Of a stretch of 64,000 nt of DNA, positions 42,116-51,046 are shown piece by piece. Position 1 is the first letter of the stretch. Each line of letters begins with the position of its first letter. The position numbers and the translations under genes are program-made. Under the pieces are notes generated by a model. It searched no databases. It saw nothing but the letters and a program-made list of their open reading frames with translations, and was not told the DNA's origin. This DNA is from CAYVQE01 sp964633205. GTDB taxonomy: Bacteria; Myxococcota; B64-G9. The stretch is taken from assembly GCA_964633205.1 (NCBI GenBank), contig CAZWFN010000004.1:1-64000 (forward strand), read 5' to 3'.

Positions 42116-45100
42116 ATGGCCTCCGACGAGCGATACCGAATCCTGGCGGTCGACGATGAGCAAGATGCCCTCGACGTGCTGGCCGAGGTGCTCGAGAGCC
42201 AGTACCAGGTCACCACCGCGCTCAGCGGCGAGCAAGCGCTGGAGATCTTGCGCCAGCAGCCCTTCGACCTGCTGATCACCGATCAGCGCATGCCGCAGAT
42301 GACCGGCATCCAGCTGATCGAGGCGGCCAAGCAGATCAGCCCGGACATGGTGCGCATCATCCTGACCGGCTACACCGAGCCGCGCGATCTGATCGACGCC
42401 ATCAATCGCGGCGAGGTCTACCGCTACATCACCAAGCCCTGGGACCTGAACGATCTCCTGTTCACCATCCGCAACGGGCTGGAGAACCTGCAGCTGCGGC
42501 GCGACAAGGAGCGCCTGCTCGCTGACCAGCAGCTCAGACTCAACGCGTTGACCGTGTTCCTCGACCTGAGCCGCGAAGCGGCGCGGGTCTCGTCCTATCA
42601 ACAACTGGTCCAGGCGGTACTCAAGTACCTGCCCTACATCGTCGAGTTCGACGCCTGCGCCGCCCTGCTGGCCGACGAGGGCTCCGGCCGGGCACTGCTC
42701 GATATCCACTGCCGGGTCCCGATGCCGACCGCCCAGATGGAGCAGCTGCGGCGCGAGGCGATCGCCGCTTTCGCCGAGGAGATCGGTCACCGGATCGCCG
42801 AGGACGAGCTGCTGCTGCAGGTCACCGGCGATCAGACCCCACCGGCCGGTCCGGTGCCGGCTTTGCGCTCCGGGGTGCGGGTGCTGTTGCGCTCGGCGGG
42901 CGAGCCGGTGGGATTGCTGCACCTGGCCTCCCGCTCCGAAGGGGCCTTCCGCGAAGACACCCGCCAGCTGCTCGATATCCTGGCCAACCAGACCGCCGAT
43001 ATCATCCACGGCTTACGCGACCAGCTCTCGTCCGAGCGGCACCGCCTGGAGCTGATGGTCCATAGCCTGCCAGACGGCGTCATCATGGTCGATGATCGCG
43101 ATCGGGTCTTCGTCATCAACCCGGCCGCCCGCCGCCTGCTGCACCTGGCCGCAGATGCCCCGGTCGATACCCGCTACCTCAAGGAGATGCTGGGCTTTTA
43201 TCCCTTCGACCTGGTGCGCGGTTGGGCCGCCCGCGACGAGATCATCATCCGCGAGGAGATCCAGGTCTTCGAGCGCACGCTGCACTCGATCGTATCGCCG
43301 GTCACCCGGGGCGACAAGATGATCGGGGTGGCGGTGGTGCTGCGCGACATCAGCGAGCAGAAGCTGCTCGATCAACGCAAGGAGGAGTTCGTATCGGTGG
43401 TCAGCCACGAGCTGCGCACGCCGCTGACCAGCATCGGCGGTGCGCTCGACCTGATGCTGCACCGCTACGCCGGCGACATCAACGACAAGCAGCAGCGTTA
43501 CCTGGAGCTGGCCAAGGGCAGCTGCGACAAGCTCAACGTGATCATCGACGACTTGCTCGACCTCAACCGTTTCGCCGACGGCCGGCTGGAGATGGAGCTG
43601 CAGCCGCTGGTGCTCGACGACCTGGTGCGTGAAGCGGCCGAGAACTACGCCGCGGTGGCCGAGGACAAGGGTGTGGCGCTCGAGGTGGCCGTGGTGGAGG
43701 CCGACGGTGGTCTGCGCATCGAGGGTGACCGCAACCGGCTGCACCAGGTGCTCAATAACCTGTTGGCCAACGCCCTGAAGTTCACCGAGCAGGGCGGTCA
43801 CATCCGCATCGAGCTGTTTCGCTCTCCGGCCGTGCTCGACCTGGTCGGCGTCAGCGTGTTCAACGACGGGGCCGAGATCGACGAACGCGACCACGAGCGG
43901 ATCTTCGACAAGTTCGAGCAGGCGCGCCACAGCCGCACCGGCTCGGTCTCGGGCTCCGGGCTGGGCTTGAGCATCTCGAAGAGCATCGTCGAGTCCCACG
44001 GTGGCCGCATCTGGGTCGAGAGCGGACGCGGGCAGGGCACCCGCTTCGTCTTCACGCTGGCGCTGTCCGGCGAGGAGCCGCCGCCGGTGCAGCAGGAGGT
44101 GGCGCTGGCGCTCGGCGGCGAGCCGGCGCGCTTCAAGGTACCGCCCAAGGTGCTGGTGGTCGACGACGACCCCCCGACCACCTTCATCGTCAAGGGCCTG
44201 TTGATGGAGCGCGGCTACAACGTGGTGGTCACCCACGACGGCCACGAAGCCCTGCGCCTGGCCCGCGAGCGCCAACCCGATTTGATCCTGATGGACATCC
44301 GCATGCCGGTGGTCGACGGGTTGCAGGTCACCGACATTCTGCACCACGACCCCGAGACCCAGGAGATCCCGGTGCTGGTGGTCTCGGTGGCCGAGGCGGA
44401 GCAGGAGGCGTACCAGGCCGGGGCGGCCGCCTATCTGGCCAAGCCCTTTCGGCTGGGCCAGCTGGTGGTTACCGTGCAGGAGCTGCTGGCGCGGCACAAC
44501 TTGATCACGCGCATGTTCAAGGTGCTGATCGTCGACGACGACGACGCCATCCGGGCCGTCTGCCGCGAGGTGCTGGAGAAGCAGGGCTACGCGGTGCTGG
44601 AGGCCGAGTCCGGGCAGGAGGGCCTCGATTTGATGGCCCGTTCGGCGGTCGACGTGGTGTTGCTCGACGTGATGCTGCCCGATTTCGACGGCTTCCAGAT
44701 CACCGAGCGCATCCGGGCCGATCGCAACCTGGCCGACCTGCCGATCATCTTCATCAGCGCCCGCGGTCAGACCAGCGACAAGGTGCGGGCGTTGAAGTTG
44801 GGCGGCGACGACTACATGGTCAAGCCCTTCGATGCGCTCGAGCTCGGCGCCCGGGTCGACTCGCTGGTCCAGCGCAAGGAGCGCGAACTCGATTCGAGCC
44901 CGACCACCAAGCTGCCCGGCTCCGTCGCACTGCAGCGCGAGATCATCCGGCGCATCAGCGCCGCCAAGCCCTTCAGCCTGTGCTACCTGGATCTGGACAA
45001 CCTCAAGGCCTTCAACGACTACTACGGTTACGCCAAGGCCGACGGGGTCATCGCCCAGACCGGCGACCTGATCCGCAAGGCGGTCGAGAAGCACGGCCAG

Positions 45101-45457
45101 GCCGGCGACTTCGTGGGCCACATCGCCGGGGACGATTTCGTACTGCTGACCGAGACCGAGCGCATCGACGCCATCGGCAACGAGATCATCACCAGCTTCG
45201 ACCGCATCATCCCTTTGTACTACCAGGACGCGGATCGCGACCGGGGATACATCGAAGCCGAGGACCGCTTCGGCAAACTGCGGCGCTTCGGCATCATGTC
45301 GATCTCGCTGGCGGCGGTGAACGCCGCACCCGGGGATTTTCGCACCCACGGCGAACTGGCCGCCCGGGCGGCAGAGTTGAAGAAGCGGGCCAAGGCCGTC
45401 TCGGGCAGCGTGCTGCTGCAGGCTGGTGGTACCGACGAGCCGGACGCCGCGGGCTGA
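42116..45457 (+). CDS. Multi-domain hybrid histidine kinase (REC-GAF-PAS-HK-REC-REC-GGDEF-like)
   Basis: A 1113-residue cytoplasmic signalling protein with no TM helix. Order: receiver (about 5-125, ILAVDDEQ and LLITDQRMP), a GAF-type region (about 150-300), a PAS-type region (about 310-425), HisKA with the acceptor His in SHELRTPL near 430, HATPase (about 545-665, with NLLANALKF and SGSGLGLSI), a second receiver from about 675 (VLVVDDDPP, ILMDIRMP), a third from about 799 (VLIVDDDD, LLDVMLPDF), and a GGDEF-like end (about 940-1100; LCYLDLDNLKAFND). The active-site signature is AGDDF, not GGDEF, so cyclase activity is doubtful. Fusion of all these in one chain is uncommon. ATG 42116 follows GGGAG. 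Confidence 0.9.
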   Translation: MASDERYRILAVDDEQDALDVLAEVLESQYQVTTALSGEQALEILRQQPFDLLITDQRMPQMTGIQLIEAAKQISPDMVRIILTGYTEPRDLIDAINRGEVYRYITKPWDLNDLLFTIRNGLENLQLRRDKERLLADQQLRLNALTVFLDLSREAARVSSYQQLVQAVLKYLPYIVEFDACAALLADEGSGRALLDIHCRVPMPTAQMEQLRREAIAAFAEEIGHRIAEDELLLQVTGDQTPPAGPVPALRSGVRVLLRSAGEPVGLLHLASRSEGAFREDTRQLLDILANQTADIIHGLRDQLSSERHRLELMVHSLPDGVIMVDDRDRVFVINPAARRLLHLAADAPVDTRYLKEMLGFYPFDLVRGWAARDEIIIREEIQVFERTLHSIVSPVTRGDKMIGVAVVLRDISEQKLLDQRKEEFVSVVSHELRTPLTSIGGALDLMLHRYAGDINDKQQRYLELAKGSCDKLNVIIDDLLDLNRFADGRLEMELQPLVLDDLVREAAENYAAVAEDKGVALEVAVVEADGGLRIEGDRNRLHQVLNNLLANALKFTEQGGHIRIELFRSPAVLDLVGVSVFNDGAEIDERDHERIFDKFEQARHSRTGSVSGSGLGLSISKSIVESHGGRIWVESGRGQGTRFVFTLALSGEEPPPVQQEVALALGGEPARFKVPPKVLVVDDDPPTTFIVKGLLMERGYNVVVTHDGHEALRLARERQPDLILMDIRMPVVDGLQVTDILHHDPETQEIPVLVVSVAEAEQEAYQAGAAAYLAKPFRLGQLVVTVQELLARHNLITRMFKVLIVDDDDAIRAVCREVLEKQGYAVLEAESGQEGLDLMARSAVDVVLLDVMLPDFDGFQITERIRADRNLADLPIIFISARGQTSDKVRALKLGGDDYMVKPFDALELGARVDSLVQRKERELDSSPTTKLPGSVALQREIIRRISAAKPFSLCYLDLDNLKAFNDYYGYAKADGVIAQTGDLIRKAVEKHGQAGDFVGHIAGDDFVLLTETERIDAIGNEIITSFDRIIPLYYQDADRDRGYIEAEDRFGKLRRFGIMSISLAAVNAAPGDFRTHGELAARAAELKKRAKAVSGSVLLQAGGTDEPDAAG

Positions 45458-45488
45458 ACGTGGCGGGTCGGCTGAAGGCTGGCGCCCC

Positions 45489-47456
45489 ATGAAGCTGTAC
45501 CAGCAGCTGATCCTGTTCGTTCTGGCCGCCACCGCCATCCCGCTGGTGGTGGGTCTCGCCGTTTTGAAGCACAACGAGGGACAGCTGGCCGAGAAGCTGC
45601 TCGAAGGCCAGCGGCGCAGCGCAGGGCGGCTGGCCGAGATCGCCAGCCGCGAACTGCGCGAACCGATCGAAAGAGTGCAGTCCGCGCTGGGTTATGTGGC
45701 GGTCGAGCGGATGACCCGCGAGGAGCTGGTCGGGTTGATGGGCATCGTCTACAAGCAGAGCGATTCCATCGTCCAGACCGCCCTGGTCGACAGCGAAGGG
45801 CGAGAAGTGGTCGAAGGCGTGTATCTCGACGACCCGGAGAGTTACTCGAAGTACGCCGGCCGACGCGGAGTCGGGCCGCAGCAGCACCGTCGCTTTTTGG
45901 CCCGCCTGCCGCTGACCCAGGCGTTGCGGGCGCCGCCGGGCAGCGCCGTGCTCAGCCGCCCCTACCGGCTGGACGCCGAGGTGGCTGGATTGGTGCTGGC
46001 GGTGCCGCTGGCCGCAGGCGAGGCGGTGGATGCACGGGTGGCGGCGGTGGAGGTGTCGCTGGCGGATCTGGGACGCCGCTTGCGCGAGGCGGCCGGAGCA
46101 GCCGACCAGCGGATGCTGTTGGTCGATGGCGACGGCCGGGCCATCGCCGCCGACCGGCGGTCTGCCGAGCAGCTGCTCGGCGACCGTTCCAGCCAGCCGG
46201 CCGTGGCCCGGATGATGGCCGGAAGCGGCAGCGGCGCGCTGGCCCGCGACGGCATGTTGCACGCCTTCGCCCGGGTGGAGCCCGTCGGCTGGGGCGTGCT
46301 CCTGTCGCAGCCCCACGGCCAGGCCTTCGCCGAGGTGCGCCGCTCGCGCCTGGTCACCCTGGCCTGGACCGGAGCCACCATCGCCATCCTGCTGCTGTTG
46401 GGCTTGCTGTTCACCGGCCGCATCACCCGTGATCTGCGGCGGCTCGTCGCCGGAGCCGAAGCCTTCTCGCGGGGCGCCCTGGACACCCGGGTCGAGGGGT
46501 GCTCGGCGGACGAGCTGGGCCGGCTGGCGCAGACCTTCAACCAGATGGGCGAGGAGCTCCAGGCCTCGCGGGCCGAGATCGAGGCCTGGAACCGAGAGCT
46601 GGCCGCGCGGGTGGAGCAGCGTACCCGCGAGCTGGAGATCGCCAACCGGCGCTTGCTCGAGACCAGCAAGCTGGCCGCCATCGGCCAGCTCGGCGCCGGG
46701 GTGGCCCACGAGATCAACAACCCGCTGGTCGGTATCCTGGGCAACGCCCAGCTGCTGCTGCTGCGCCACGGCGAGGATCCGGCGGTGCACCGTTCGCTGC
46801 AGAAGATCGAGGCGGCGGCCAAGCGCTGCCGCGACGTGGTCCAGAACCTGCTGCGCTTCTCCGAGCAGGAGCCCGACGCCGAGCACCAGCCCTGCGATTT
46901 GAACGCGGTGCTGCGCGATGCCCACTCGCTGACCGCGGCCCGCATGGCCGCTGCCGGCATCGAGGTCGAGTGGGACCTGGCCGACGACCTGCCGGTGGTG
47001 CCGGCGGCACCGCGGCAGCTGATGCAGGTCTTTCTGAACCTGTACGACAACGCCCGCACCGCCATGCAAAACGGCGGCAAGCTGCGCATCGGCAGTCGAC
47101 GGACCGCTGCCGGCGAGATCGAGATCAGCATCGCCGACGAGGGCCGGGGCATCGATCCGCAGCACCGGGAGCGCATCTTCGAGCCTTTCTTCACCACCAA
47201 GGACGTCTGGACCAACACCGGCCTCGGCCTGTCGGTCGCCTTCCGCATCGTCTCGGACCACGGGGGCCGGATCGAGGTCGACAGCCAGCCGGATGCGGGG
47301 GCGGTCTTTCGGGTGGTGCTGCCCGTACCGGCGGCGGCCGCGCCGGAAGCGGCGGACCGACCCGAGAGGCGTGACCGCCAGCGGAGGCGGGAGCGGCCGG
47401 CCGCGCTGGACGCAGTCGATGCAGCGGACGAAGGCGGTGGGGGGGAGCGCCGGTGA
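45489..47456 (+). CDS. Sensor histidine kinase with periplasmic domain and HAMP
   Basis: A 655-residue membrane kinase. TM1 near 6-25, a periplasmic region of about 260 residues likely of the Cache type (GREVVEGVYLDD, YRLDAEVAGLVLAVPL), TM2 near 295-315, then HAMP (SADELGRLAQTFNQM), HisKA with H in VAHEINNPLVGI near 407, and HATPase with NLYDNARTAM, DEGRGIDP and FFTTKDVWTNTGLGLS. The C-terminus has an Arg-rich disordered tail. It lies 31 bases after the hybrid kinase, and its stop overlaps the FecR-like gene by one base (TGATG). Together the three genes probably form one transcript. Confidence 0.9.
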   Translation: MKLYQQLILFVLAATAIPLVVGLAVLKHNEGQLAEKLLEGQRRSAGRLAEIASRELREPIERVQSALGYVAVERMTREELVGLMGIVYKQSDSIVQTALVDSEGREVVEGVYLDDPESYSKYAGRRGVGPQQHRRFLARLPLTQALRAPPGSAVLSRPYRLDAEVAGLVLAVPLAAGEAVDARVAAVEVSLADLGRRLREAAGAADQRMLLVDGDGRAIAADRRSAEQLLGDRSSQPAVARMMAGSGSGALARDGMLHAFARVEPVGWGVLLSQPHGQAFAEVRRSRLVTLAWTGATIAILLLLGLLFTGRITRDLRRLVAGAEAFSRGALDTRVEGCSADELGRLAQTFNQMGEELQASRAEIEAWNRELAARVEQRTRELEIANRRLLETSKLAAIGQLGAGVAHEINNPLVGILGNAQLLLLRHGEDPAVHRSLQKIEAAAKRCRDVVQNLLRFSEQEPDAEHQPCDLNAVLRDAHSLTAARMAAAGIEVEWDLADDLPVVPAAPRQLMQVFLNLYDNARTAMQNGGKLRIGSRRTAAGEIEISIADEGRGIDPQHRERIFEPFFTTKDVWTNTGLGLSVAFRIVSDHGGRIEVDSQPDAGAVFRVVLPVPAAAAPEAADRPERRDRQRRRERPAALDAVDAADEGGGGERR

Positions 47457-48448
47457 TGCGCGGGCGGATCCTGTTCATCGTCGCGGTGGTGGCCTTCGTC
47501 GGGCTGGTGCCGCTGGTCTACTGGGCCCTGTTCGAACGCGGCCTGTCGGTGACTACACCGGCCAGCCCGGCGCCCCGGCCGCCCGCCGGGCTCGAGGTGG
47601 AGCTGGTCGAGCCGCCGCAGGAGCAGGCGCCGCTGGCGCTGTCGCTGACCGAGATCGACGGGCAGGTCGAGATCACCCACGGCCAGCAAGGCGGCTGGCA
47701 AGCGGCCGAGCTGGGCATGGTGCTGGCAGCGCGCGATCGGATCCGCACCCGGAGCGACGCCAGGGCCACCCTGGCCATGCCCGGGATGTTTTCGGTCCGG
47801 CTGATGCCCGATAGCGAGTTCCTGGTGCGCCAGCTGGCCGAGAACGCGTTCCGTTTCCTGCTGGACCAGGGCATGATCAGCGCCGATGTGCGTTACGACC
47901 CCGAGCAGCTGTTCGAGGTGGCCGCATCGGGCGCGGTGGCCACCACCCGCGGGGGCCGCTTCCGGATGCACGTGGACCAGGCCGGCTCGGTGGTGGTCGG
48001 CGCCAACCGCGGCACACTGGATCTGGAGTCCGGCGATGAAGTCGTCCAGGTGCGCGAGGGGTTCCAGGCCCGGGCCGAGGCGGGCCGGCCGCCCCAGGAC
48101 CCGATCCGAATTCCCAATCGCTTGTTCCTCAAGGTCAGCTGGCCCAGGCGCCGCGATCTGTCGGCGCGCAAGCTGGCGGTGGCCGGTCGCACAGTGCCCG
48201 GAGCCCGGGTGCGGGTCGACGGGGTGACGGTGGAGGTCGACACCCAGGGCAATTTCCGCACCCTGGCCGCCCTGGAGGAAGGGCGCAATCGGGTGCACAT
48301 CGAGTCGCGCGCCATGTCCGGCCAGCGCGCCGTGGAGCGCTCGCCGCCGATCCAGGTCGACACCCGCGGCGACAGCTTCCAGATCCGCACCTCGCCACAG
48401 ATGTGGCGCAAGCAGCCCCGGCGCCCGCAGGGCGGCGATCCGGATTGA
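47456..48448 (+). CDS. FecR-like domain membrane protein
   Basis: A protein of about 330 residues with an N-terminal TM helix (ILFIVAVVAFVGLVPLVYWAL) and periplasmic FecR-type beta-helix/sandwich region: VEITHGQQGGWQAAELGMVLAARDRIRT, then SARLTLAMPG-like and RYDPEQLFEVAASGAVATTRGGRF. A small Ig/PEGA-like domain follows (VPGARVRVDGVTVEVDTQGNF). In other bacteria FecR domains transmit outer-membrane signals to sigma factors; stand-alone versions in Myxococcota act in unknown signalling. ATG 47456 overlaps the kinase stop by one base; a GTG at 47453 is possible. The next promoter begins over its stop codon. Confidence 0.8.
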   Translation: MRGRILFIVAVVAFVGLVPLVYWALFERGLSVTTPASPAPRPPAGLEVELVEPPQEQAPLALSLTEIDGQVEITHGQQGGWQAAELGMVLAARDRIRTRSDARATLAMPGMFSVRLMPDSEFLVRQLAENAFRFLLDQGMISADVRYDPEQLFEVAASGAVATTRGGRFRMHVDQAGSVVVGANRGTLDLESGDEVVQVREGFQARAEAGRPPQDPIRIPNRLFLKVSWPRRRDLSARKLAVAGRTVPGARVRVDGVTVEVDTQGNFRTLAALEEGRNRVHIESRAMSGQRAVERSPPIQVDTRGDSFQIRTSPQMWRKQPRRPQGGDPD

Positions 48449-48474
48449 CAAGCGCCGGTCTTTCCGTCTACAAT
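48445..48474 (+). promoter_or_regulatory. Strong sigma-70-like promoter for the riboswitch transcript
   Basis: TTGACA (48445-48450), 18 bases, then TACAAT (48469-48474). The -35 box overlaps the stop of the FecR-like gene. Transcription should start near 48481, about 22 bases before the aptamer. Confidence 0.8.
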
Positions 48475-48502
48475 GAAATTGCCTGGGCGTTTATAGTACG
48501 AA

Positions 48503-48594
48503 CGTCATCCGAAAGGGCAATCCGGACGGCTCGGCCGGCCGGTGCGCAAAGCCCTGCCCCCCTTGTAGGGGGAGAAGGGTTGCCGAAGATGACG
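48503..48594 (+). promoter_or_regulatory. Cyclic dinucleotide (GEMM/c-di-GMP-I class) riboswitch aptamer
   Basis: The core of the class is present: GGGCAA (48515-48520), a stem formed by CCGG-A-CGGC and GCCG-G-CCGG (48522-48542), then GCGCAAAGCC (48543-48552), a C-rich/G-rich stem (CCCCCC 48557-48562 with GGGGG 48568-48572), and GGGTTGCCG (48577-48585). An outer stem CGTCATC (48503-48509) with GATGACG (48588-48594) closes it, a perfect 7 bp. These match the shape of c-di-GMP-I aptamers such as Vc2. The first stem has a UCG triloop in place of the usual GNRA loop, so docking with the receptor may differ. It could instead bind cGAMP (GEMM-Ib); the sequence alone does not settle this. A terminator follows, so control is probably by transcription attenuation. 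Confidence 0.8.
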
Positions 48595-48608
48595 CGGCAA
48601 GAGAACAG

Positions 48609-48652
48609 ACCGGCGGTCGACCCCGACCAGGGGCGATGCGCCGGTTTTTTTT
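48609..48652 (+). terminator. Intrinsic terminator (expression platform of the riboswitch)
   Basis: ACCGGCG (48609-48615) pairs with CGCCGGT (48639-48645), with inner pairing of CCCC and GGGG around a GACCA loop, and is followed by T at 48645-48652, eight in a row. It lies 14 bases after the aptamer and 64 bases before the gene start, as expected for ligand-dependent termination. Confidence 0.85.
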
Positions 48653-48716
48653 GTTTCTGCGAGCGAAGCGGCGGTAGAGGCCTGGAGCGCGGGATCCCGG
48701 GAAGGAGTGGGCGGCC

Positions 48717-50183
48717 ATGAGTAAGAACACGGGTATCGGTCTGGTGACGGGGATGATGGTTGTCTTGCTGGCCGTGCCGGCCGGGGCATACCGCTTCGAA
48801 GGCACCGAGACCCGGCTGACCACGGATCCGGCCGACCAGTTCGATCCGTCGATTTCGGGCGCGATCACCGTCTTCTCCGATCGCCGCAACGCCGACGCCG
48901 ATATCTATTACTACGACATCGAGAACGGCATCGAGCAGCAGGTGACCAGCGGCGGCGGCGATCAGCTGCTCAACGACGTGTCCGCCGATCGGGTGGTGTA
49001 CACCGACTTCGGCGCCGGCAATGCCGACATCTACGTCTACGAGGTGGCCAGCGGGCTGTCGATGCGCGTCACCGATGACGCCGCCAACCAACGCCGGCCG
49101 GCCATCAGCGGCGACCTGGTGGTCTACGAGGACGACCGCAACGGCAACTACGACATCTACCTGTTCGACCTGGCCACCGGAGAAGAGACGCAGCTGACCG
49201 ACGATCCCGCCCGGCAGCGCAAGCCGGCCATCTGGGGCGATGTGGTGGTCTGGGAGGACTACCGCCACGGCAATGCCGACGTGTACATGCTCGATCTGCA
49301 GACCGGAGAACAAGTGGCGGTGACCACCGATCCGGGCAACGACGTGGAGCCCGACGTCGGCCAGGACCTGATCGTGTTCGGCAGCGACCGCGCCAGCCTG
49401 GGCGACATCTTCGGCTACCGCATCAGCACCGGCCAACTCTTTCCGGTGACCGCCGGCGACGAGTACGAACGCAACCCATCGGTCTCCGGCGACTACATCG
49501 CCTACGAGAGCTACGCGGCCGGCGATGCCGACATCTGGGTCTACAGCGTGTCGTTGATGGTGGCCGAGCAGGTGACGGTCGATCCAGCCGAGCAATACCT
49601 GCACGACATCTCGGGCAACCGGATCGTCTACACCGACAACCGCAACGACAACCTGGACATCTACCTGTTCGAGTTCATCCTCGACGACCCGCCGCCGGAA
49701 GGTACCGGTTGCGACGACCCGGCCGCCATGGCCGTGTTCGGGCCCAAGGTCTACACCCGCGGCAACGGCATGCCGGTGCTGGTGCTCGATGGCTTCGCCG
49801 GCCCCGATCTGGCCGGCGATGCCTACCTGTGCATCAGCAACGGCGACGAGCAGGGCGAGCACCGCGTGTCGAGCGCGCTGGTCATGCTCAACGGCGATCG
49901 GGTGGCCGGTCCGGCGGACTTCGACCAGCAGGTCGAGTCGCTCGAGCTGCCGGTCGAGCTGAGCAACATCAACACCCTCGGTGTCCAGCTGCGCAGCGCT
50001 CCCGGCTCGCAGCTGACGCTGCGGGTGGTGCTGGTGCCCCCGCCCGACGACGCCATCATCATCACCTGTTCGACCACCGATCCGAGCGCTGGCGGCTGGC
50101 CCACCGCGGCTGCCTTCGGCCTGTTGTTGCTGCTGCCGCTGGCCTTGCGCTGGCGGCTCAAGGGCGCCGCCCAACGCGCCTGA
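48717..50183 (+). CDS. Secreted TolB-type beta-propeller protein with C-terminal anchor, riboswitch-controlled
   Basis: A 488-residue protein. Signal peptide GLVTGMMVVLLAVPAGAYR, then six or seven propeller blades with repeated DIY/DIW-x-Y/F-D and VVYxDxRNGN-like motifs (DADIYYYDIENG, NADIYVYEVASG, NYDIYLFDLATG, NADVYMLDLQTG, LDIYLFEF). A beta-sandwich of about 130 residues follows, then GGWPTAAAFGLLLLLPLALRW and a basic end, a sorting-type tail similar to but not a clear MYXO-CTERM. It is probably on the cell surface. ATG 48717 follows GAAGGAG. The gene follows the GEMM-type riboswitch, so its level should depend on c-di-GMP or a relative. Confidence 0.85.
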   Translation: MSKNTGIGLVTGMMVVLLAVPAGAYRFEGTETRLTTDPADQFDPSISGAITVFSDRRNADADIYYYDIENGIEQQVTSGGGDQLLNDVSADRVVYTDFGAGNADIYVYEVASGLSMRVTDDAANQRRPAISGDLVVYEDDRNGNYDIYLFDLATGEETQLTDDPARQRKPAIWGDVVVWEDYRHGNADVYMLDLQTGEQVAVTTDPGNDVEPDVGQDLIVFGSDRASLGDIFGYRISTGQLFPVTAGDEYERNPSVSGDYIAYESYAAGDADIWVYSVSLMVAEQVTVDPAEQYLHDISGNRIVYTDNRNDNLDIYLFEFILDDPPPEGTGCDDPAAMAVFGPKVYTRGNGMPVLVLDGFAGPDLAGDAYLCISNGDEQGEHRVSSALVMLNGDRVAGPADFDQQVESLELPVELSNINTLGVQLRSAPGSQLTLRVVLVPPPDDAIIITCSTTDPSAGGWPTAAAFGLLLLLPLALRWRLKGAAQRA

Positions 50184-50221
50184 GCGGCTCGGCTGTTGTA
50201 GAGCGCAACATACCGATATCC

Positions 50222-50250
50222 TTGACCGAACCCGGCATCCCGGGTAGCAT
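50222..50250 (+). promoter_or_regulatory. Sigma-70-like promoter
   Basis: TTGACC (50222-50227), 17 bases, TAGCAT (50245-50250). It precedes the 74-residue gene by about 34 bases and probably drives the small gene, the zinc-ribbon gene and perhaps the large surface genes. Confidence 0.55.
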
Positions 50251-50283
50251 TCAGGGGGTCGCCTGAACGCAGGGGAGAAGCCC

Positions 50284-50508
50284 ATGGAGCTGGTCGGGGA
50301 TCCGGCGGGACTCGAAGAGCTGAAGCGGATGAAGACCGAGCGCAAGGATTTCCTGCGTTTTCTGATCACCGAAGCCCGCACCAGCTTCTCCCGCAGCGCC
50401 GAGTTCAAGGGCGGTGACGGACGCCACTGGAAGATGACCTACGACGGCCAGGCGGACGAGCTGCGGGTCGAGCCGCTGGACCCGGCTTCGGCGGGCGGCG
50501 GCGACTGA
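50284..50508 (+). CDS. Small protein of unknown function (74 residues)
   Basis: A 74-residue protein with a good AGGGGAGAAG site seven bases before its ATG. The N-terminal half is helical and charged (GLEELKRMKTERKDFLRFLI), and the second half has a strand-like HWKMTYDGQADELRVEPLD. No known domain, signal peptide or cysteine is seen. It is 55 bases before the zinc-ribbon gene, probably on the same transcript. Confidence 0.65.
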   Translation: MELVGDPAGLEELKRMKTERKDFLRFLITEARTSFSRSAEFKGGDGRHWKMTYDGQADELRVEPLDPASAGGGD

Positions 50509-50563
50509 GTGCTGCCAGCCGCCGCCGGGCCGGACACCGTGCTGCGAGGAGGCTTCGCCAGCC

Positions 50564-51034
50564 ATGCCCTTTTGTCCCGAATGTCACGCCGAGTACCGCG
50601 AGGGCTTCACCCGCTGTGCCAGCTGCGACGTGGAGCTGGTCGCCGAGCTACCCACGGGGCTGGATCTATCCGCCGAAGGCGTCGCCGAGGCGCTGGCCGG
50701 TCAGGAGCTGGTGCCGGTGGCCGGCGGCCAGTTCGAGGTGCTCAAGGAGATGCGCGAGAACCTGGCGGCGCGGCGGATCGCCAGCCTGATCGTCGAGGAC
50801 CCCGAGCACCAGAACCCGCCGGGCATGCCCAAACGGGTCCTGCTGGCTGTCGGCAAGGCGGATGTGGCAGCGGCCCGCGACGCGCTGGAGACGGATTTCA
50901 ACGCCATGATCGCCGAAGAGGGCATGGCCGGTGAGACCGAGATGCACTACGGCCAGTGTCCGGCCTGCGGTTGCCAGCTGGCCGAGGACCAGGACGAGTG
51001 TCCCGAGTGTGGCCTGTACATCGGGGAGGGCTGA
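50564..51034 (+). CDS. Zinc-ribbon/DUF2007-like protein
   Basis: A 156-residue cytosolic protein. It starts with a zinc ribbon (CPECHAEYREGFTRCASCDVEL: CxxC and CxxC pairs; residues about 4-24). The middle resembles DUF2007-type signal-transducing domains (LVPVAGGQFEVLKEMRENL, ASLIVEDPEHQ, VLLAVGKADVAAARDAL). It ends with a second zinc ribbon (CPACGCQLAEDQDECPECGL). Family members are found widely but have no settled role. ATG 50564 is preceded by GAGGAGG at a distance of 12 bases. The next gene starts 12 bases after its stop. Confidence 0.8.
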   Translation: MPFCPECHAEYREGFTRCASCDVELVAELPTGLDLSAEGVAEALAGQELVPVAGGQFEVLKEMRENLAARRIASLIVEDPEHQNPPGMPKRVLLAVGKADVAAARDALETDFNAMIAEEGMAGETEMHYGQCPACGCQLAEDQDECPECGLYIGEG

Positions 51035-51046
51035 GGAGGGCTGCGC

